A stretch of 64,000 bases of DNA. It comes from Panopea generosa. Taxonomy: Eukaryota > Mollusca > Bivalvia > Adapedonta > Hiatellidae. Positions 60,501 through 64,000 of the stretch are shown here, one piece after another. The position numbers were made by a program, and so were the translations under genes. The stretch is from positions 20,129,597 to 20,193,596 of the forward strand of contig CM055901.1 in assembly GCA_029582155.1 (NCBI GenBank), given 5' to 3'. The notes beneath the pieces are model-generated. The model saw only the letters and a list, made by a program, of their open reading frames with translations. It did not search any database and was not told where the DNA came from. Position 1 is the first letter of the stretch. The number at the start of each line of letters is the position of its first letter.

Positions 60501-60964
60501 GTCAAAAATCCAAGTTCATTAATTATTTTTTTGCTTTATTCACTGTTAAGCGTAATTACAAAGAAATAATCATTATCTGTTTTAGCTAACGAAAAACATG
60601 CGTCTAATAAGAAACTTGGAGGGGGGCAAAATAAATGCCCCCTTCTCTCCAACAGAAGAAATTATCATAGATTATTTGATAGACAGGCCACAGCTGGAGG
60701 GAGTTGTACATGTAGGTGGCATGGACTCGTACAAGCCTTCAAGTAAGTCAGATTTTTCTTATTTAAATAAGTGTCTCAAGTTGGCATAAGGATATAAAAA
60801 ATAATTTGATAAAGATAGATGTACTGTCTGCTGGTATTTCTTAAATGTATTGAGGAGTTGCAATATTAAGAGTACAACTTGCAATCTAACCTGAATGAAT
60901 ATAAACATTTGATATAAATTGGGAAAAAATAATCAAACATGAATACTCCTGGTTTTGATGATGT

Positions 60965-61276
60965 TGTTGTATGGTGTATGATGTCGCTTTCAACATTTTT
61001 ACGGTCGTATCGCAACGGTGTGTACTTGAGACAGTATTTTGAGCGCTGTCACACTGGAGTATCATGCCACAGACACATGGTATGATACCCCACCCAGTCA
61101 CATTATACTGACACCGGACCGACCAGACCTAGAACTCTCCTCTTAATGCTGAGTGTCAAGTGAGGAAGCTTCTAGTACCATTTTTGTTTAAAGTCTTCGG
61201 TATGACCTGGTCGGGCTCAGTCGAACCCATGACCTTCCGCATGCGATGCGGACGCTCTACCACTAGACCATGCTGC
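60965..61276 (-). repeat. tRNA-derived SINE, family 1
   Basis: On + it reads ttgttgtatggtgtatgatg ... cttgagacagtattttgagc ... cacattatactgacaccgg ... accttccgcatgcgatgcgg. It sits in intron 3 of the Myb/SANT-like pseudogene. Confidence 0.85.
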
Positions 61277-61415
61277 AGTCTTGGTTTTGATGAAACTTTA
61301 GTAAGAAATGTTGCCTAAACTATAATATTTAATTTCATATTTTGTCAACACTCTTTCAGGTCCAACAGTTGATGATGAAAATAATGATGACTCATGTGAT
61401 GAGAACAGTGGTTAA

Positions 61416-62310
61416 ACAATATTTCCTTTACTATATAAATTATTTTTGAAATTTCACTGCTGAAAATGCCTGTAACAAATAGTTACATTGTTGTGGTCTA
61501 ATTTAGTATTGTCAGCTTGTACATGTCTATTGGAATGATATTGGCTATATTTAGAACAGGTAGCATGGAATTGTTAAAACGTATCGATAGCTTGATAGGA
61601 GTAACGTTTTTAAGATCTTTTTACATATTCATTCTTTGAATAAAGAATAAATCATTTTGACAGATTTTTTTTATCAAATTCCATTAAGTATTTGGAAAGT
61701 TAGAATAATCAAATGGGTTTAATATTCAAAATACTAATTCAAGTTTACATTGGGCCTTATAGCATAAAAGCTGCATCGTACCATATCAAACGATATTTGA
61801 AAGTTTGTTTCAATTTGCATGAAATTCACTAAGGTATGTGGACTGTTTTGCTATATAACGTTTAATCTCTTATTAACGCCCCAGGGGCGTTACATTTAAC
61901 AAGGTTGTGGCATTAATTAAAGATAAAAAAGCAAATTTAACAACAACTAAAATTACAATAAAACCAATCAAGCCCTGGCAAAAAAAACGAAAAAGTGGTT
62001 CAGAATTATTTGAGATTAAATGAAATAATCTACATAGGATGAAAAAAAACTGAATATCTGTATGAAATTACTAGTCTGCGTACTGGAATATCCAAATTTA
62101 TGGTCAGTGTACTCTTCACTTTAAATCACTTGGACACTTGCTCTTATCAACATAGAACAATGAGCTTTCAGCATACACAGACTAACCCCATTTTCCGACG
62201 TTTTGTAATGTTTTAATTGATAGACGGCATTTTTACTAGTTTTAAACGGCAAATATAGGGAAGTGTTTATTCAACCAAAAGTAGTTAAGTGGTCACCCAA
62301 GATATAAACA
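61416..62310. other. AT-rich stretch without recognised features
   Basis: No exon or element seen. A short gcgttaa/ccccaggggc palindrome at 61876-61891 is noted only. Confidence 0.4.
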
Positions 62311-62314
62311 ATGG

Positions 62315-62527
62315 GTGAGAAAGTTCAAAGGTGATAAACACTCCGCTAATTGTTGTCTGTGTAACAAAATAATCAATCTGGGAAAGATGGGAGAATACAC
62401 ACTCAACTCGCATATACGTTTTATTTCCAGAAAAATAGGGGGGGTTAATAAGGGAATATATAGTATGTCTGACAGTATTATGGAAGCACTGTCCAGTATA
62501 GCAAAAACATCTTTGGAGTTGTTGTGA
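62315..62527 (+). pseudogene. BED-type zinc-finger-like fragment
   Basis: The frame reads KFKGDKHSANCCLCNKIINL, then KMGEYTLNSHIRFISRK, ending at a stop at 62527. The C-x2-C followed by MGE-x-x-L-x-SH is like the BED fingers carried by hAT transposases and their host-gene relatives. The final His of the finger is missing (RFISRK) and there is no start in good context, so it is treated as a remnant. Confidence 0.5.
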
Positions 62528-62676
62528 CAAGAAAGATTGAGCATGTTACTGTTCCAGTACATAACGGCAGATGGGTATGTGAATTTTATATTACGTTGTA
62601 TTTAAATGTCTTATAATTATATTTTGACATAATCAGATCTAAGTAAAGTGGTATAAATTGTTCATATCTATTCAGT

Positions 62677-62985
62677 TGTATGGTGTTTAGCAGTGCTTTC
62701 AACAATTTTTCAGTCATATCGCGATGGTGTCTACTTGAGACAGTATTCTAAGCGCTGTCACACTGGAGCATCATGCAACAGACACACGGTATGATACTCC
62801 ACACAGTCACATTATACTGACACCAGGCTGACCAGACCTAGAACTCTTCTCTACATGCTGAGCATCAAGTGAGGAAGCTTCTAGTACCATTTTTAAAGTC
62901 TTTGGTATGACCCCGGCCGGGGATTGAACCTACGACCTTCCGCATGCGAGGCGGATGCTCTTCCACTAGACCACGCCGCGGTCTA
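62677..62985 (-). repeat. tRNA-derived SINE, family 1
   Basis: On + it reads gttgtatggtgtttagcagt ... cttgagacagtattctaagc ... ggggattgaacctacgacct ... gaggcggatgctcttccact. Same orientation as the copy at 60965. Confidence 0.85.
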
Positions 62986-63295
62986 TATCTATTCCGATGA
63001 GAATGTCTGTAATTTAATTTCACATTCGCAATATTGAGTCATTTTGTTAGAATATGGGCCGAGGAATCTGAGATTTTTTAATTTTGAGCTGTTAATATCA
63101 TGTTTGTGATGAAGAATTGAAATTCATCATGTTAGAATTGATTGATAGGTGTAATTAAATTTTGTGGATGCTTATTCTGATATTCACAAAGTGAATAGAT
63201 ACAGAATTGGTCTGTCACTGTTTATATTATAAATGAGAGATATAATTGCTACTTTGAGATTGACGGAAGGTCATATTATGAGATGTTGTTTAAGC

Positions 63296-63690
63296 TACCA
63301 TGAACTGCAGATAGTAAGAATTGAATGCACTGTTATCATATATTGATAAATCTACCATGAAACTGTTAGATGGTAATGATTGGATGCACTGTTATAATAT
63401 GTTGATAAATCTACCATGAAACTGTTAAATGGTAAGAAATGAATGCACTGTTATAATATGTTGATTAATCTACCATGAAACTGTTAGATGGTAAGAATTG
63501 AATCACTCTTATAGTATATTGATAACTATACCATGAAACTGTTAGATGGTAAGAATTGAATGCACTGTTAACATAAATTGATAAATCTACAATGAAACTG
63601 TTAGATGGTAAGAATTGAATGCACAGATATAATATATTGATAAAAATACCATTAAATTGACAGATGGTAAGTAATAGACGCCATGTCATT
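63296..63690. repeat. 59-nt minisatellite, about 6-7 units
   Basis: The unit is ataatatgttgataaatcta + ccatgaaactgttagatggt + aagaattgaatgcactgtt. The final 300 nt of the window show no feature. Confidence 0.9.
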
Positions 63691-64000
63691 ACGTATTGAG
63701 TAAATTTTAAATCTGAGTTTATATATTTATATTGTAGCCATTTTTAAATGTACATGAGGCATGTATCCGCTACGTTAACGATGTGTAGACGTGACAGGAA
63801 GTCAGCTGGTGATAGTACCATCATAATGACAGTTACCCACAAACTCATTATATGGATGACTTGACGATCCTGGCTTCGGTGTATTGTCGGTACAAGACGA
63901 CGTAAAGCCAGATAGCTTATATATAGAGTTCTAGGGAAGATAACCCAGTTTATAAAGCCATCACCATGAGGGACGATTGACGCTAAATCTACGATAATCC

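Larger units (their letters stand above)
59258..61415 (+). pseudogene. Myb/SANT-like DNA-binding protein, broken four-exon gene
   Basis: Exons 59258-59421, 59783-59853, 60586-60742 and 61360-61415 have GT/AG borders and join in phase 2, 1, 1. The peptide pieces are SAVEIILQHANILYCKFKGA, EDIATELNS, NVKRTVGELKKMF, FSPTEEIIIDYLIDRPQLEG and an acidic end DDENNDDSCDENSG before TAA. This is the pattern of Myb/SANT-like proteins encoded by Harbinger transposons and their relatives. It is broken by a TAA just before SAVEII (59294-59296), a TGA in place of the usual Trp before EDIATEL, and a frameshift at the G run at 60620-60626. A SINE and inverted array units lie in intron 2. Family certainty is moderate; the breaks are visible directly. 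Confidence 0.65.

Noticed and set aside
1-64000. Bacterial-type operons, promoters and ribosome binding sites
   Set aside because: No dense coding or operon structure; introns, SINEs and MITEs show an animal genome.

Overview
The window is eukaryotic, animal nuclear DNA: small coding exons with GT..AG boundaries and consistent reading phases lie in very repeat-rich, AT-rich introns. The repeat content (tRNA-derived SINEs, TA-flanked MITEs, many minisatellites, dispersed tandem repeats with a 'gagttatggcccttt' core) looks like a mollusc, most likely a bivalve. That placement is inference; no species is claimed.

One gene on the + strand covers at least 882-48152. It encodes the extracellular part of a class I cytokine receptor with the gp130/IL6ST layout: Ig-like domain (882-1187), two-domain cytokine-binding module (8200-8308 plus 14341-14519 or 14788-14966, then 28823-28959 and 30990-31155), and three fibronectin III domains (34794-34891 + 40415-40637; 41919-42070 + 42351-42507; 44432-44581 + 47991-48152). 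All phases join without a break: one isoform gives 1839 nt, 613 codons. The signal-peptide exon lies upstream of the window. No convincing transmembrane or JAK-binding exon was found.

Three features of this gene stand out. (1) Exons 14341-14519 and 14788-14966 are paralogous, both 179 nt and both phase 2 to 1, so including both breaks the frame: a candidate mutually exclusive pair that swaps half of the ligand-binding D1 domain and a Cys pair. (2) The pair is flanked by two large minisatellites that look grown from the neighbouring splice sites. About 115 copies of the 5' splice site of exon 8200-8308 fill 9308-13304, and about 200 copies of a 3' splice site like that of exon 28823-28959 fill 20650-28822. 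(3) The WSXWS-bearing exon is followed by eleven 111-nt phase 1-1 copies, six of them apparently intact, which could be spliced in without shifting the frame.

The remaining sequence is mobile and repeat DNA: a hAT-type element with an 8-bp target duplication inside the donor array, a palindrome-satellite element (1895-3697), a TTAA-flanked MITE, a pogo-like element (54100-55065), five SINE copies of one family plus other SINEs, a 24-bp array open on both strands (37190-39835), and 31-, 32-, 40-, 44-, 46-, 50- and 59-nt arrays. From 59.2 to 61.4 kb lies a broken four-exon Myb/SANT-like gene of the Harbinger-associated kind. A BED-finger-like fragment lies at 62.3 kb and an unrecognised minus-strand ORF at 49.5-49.9 kb.
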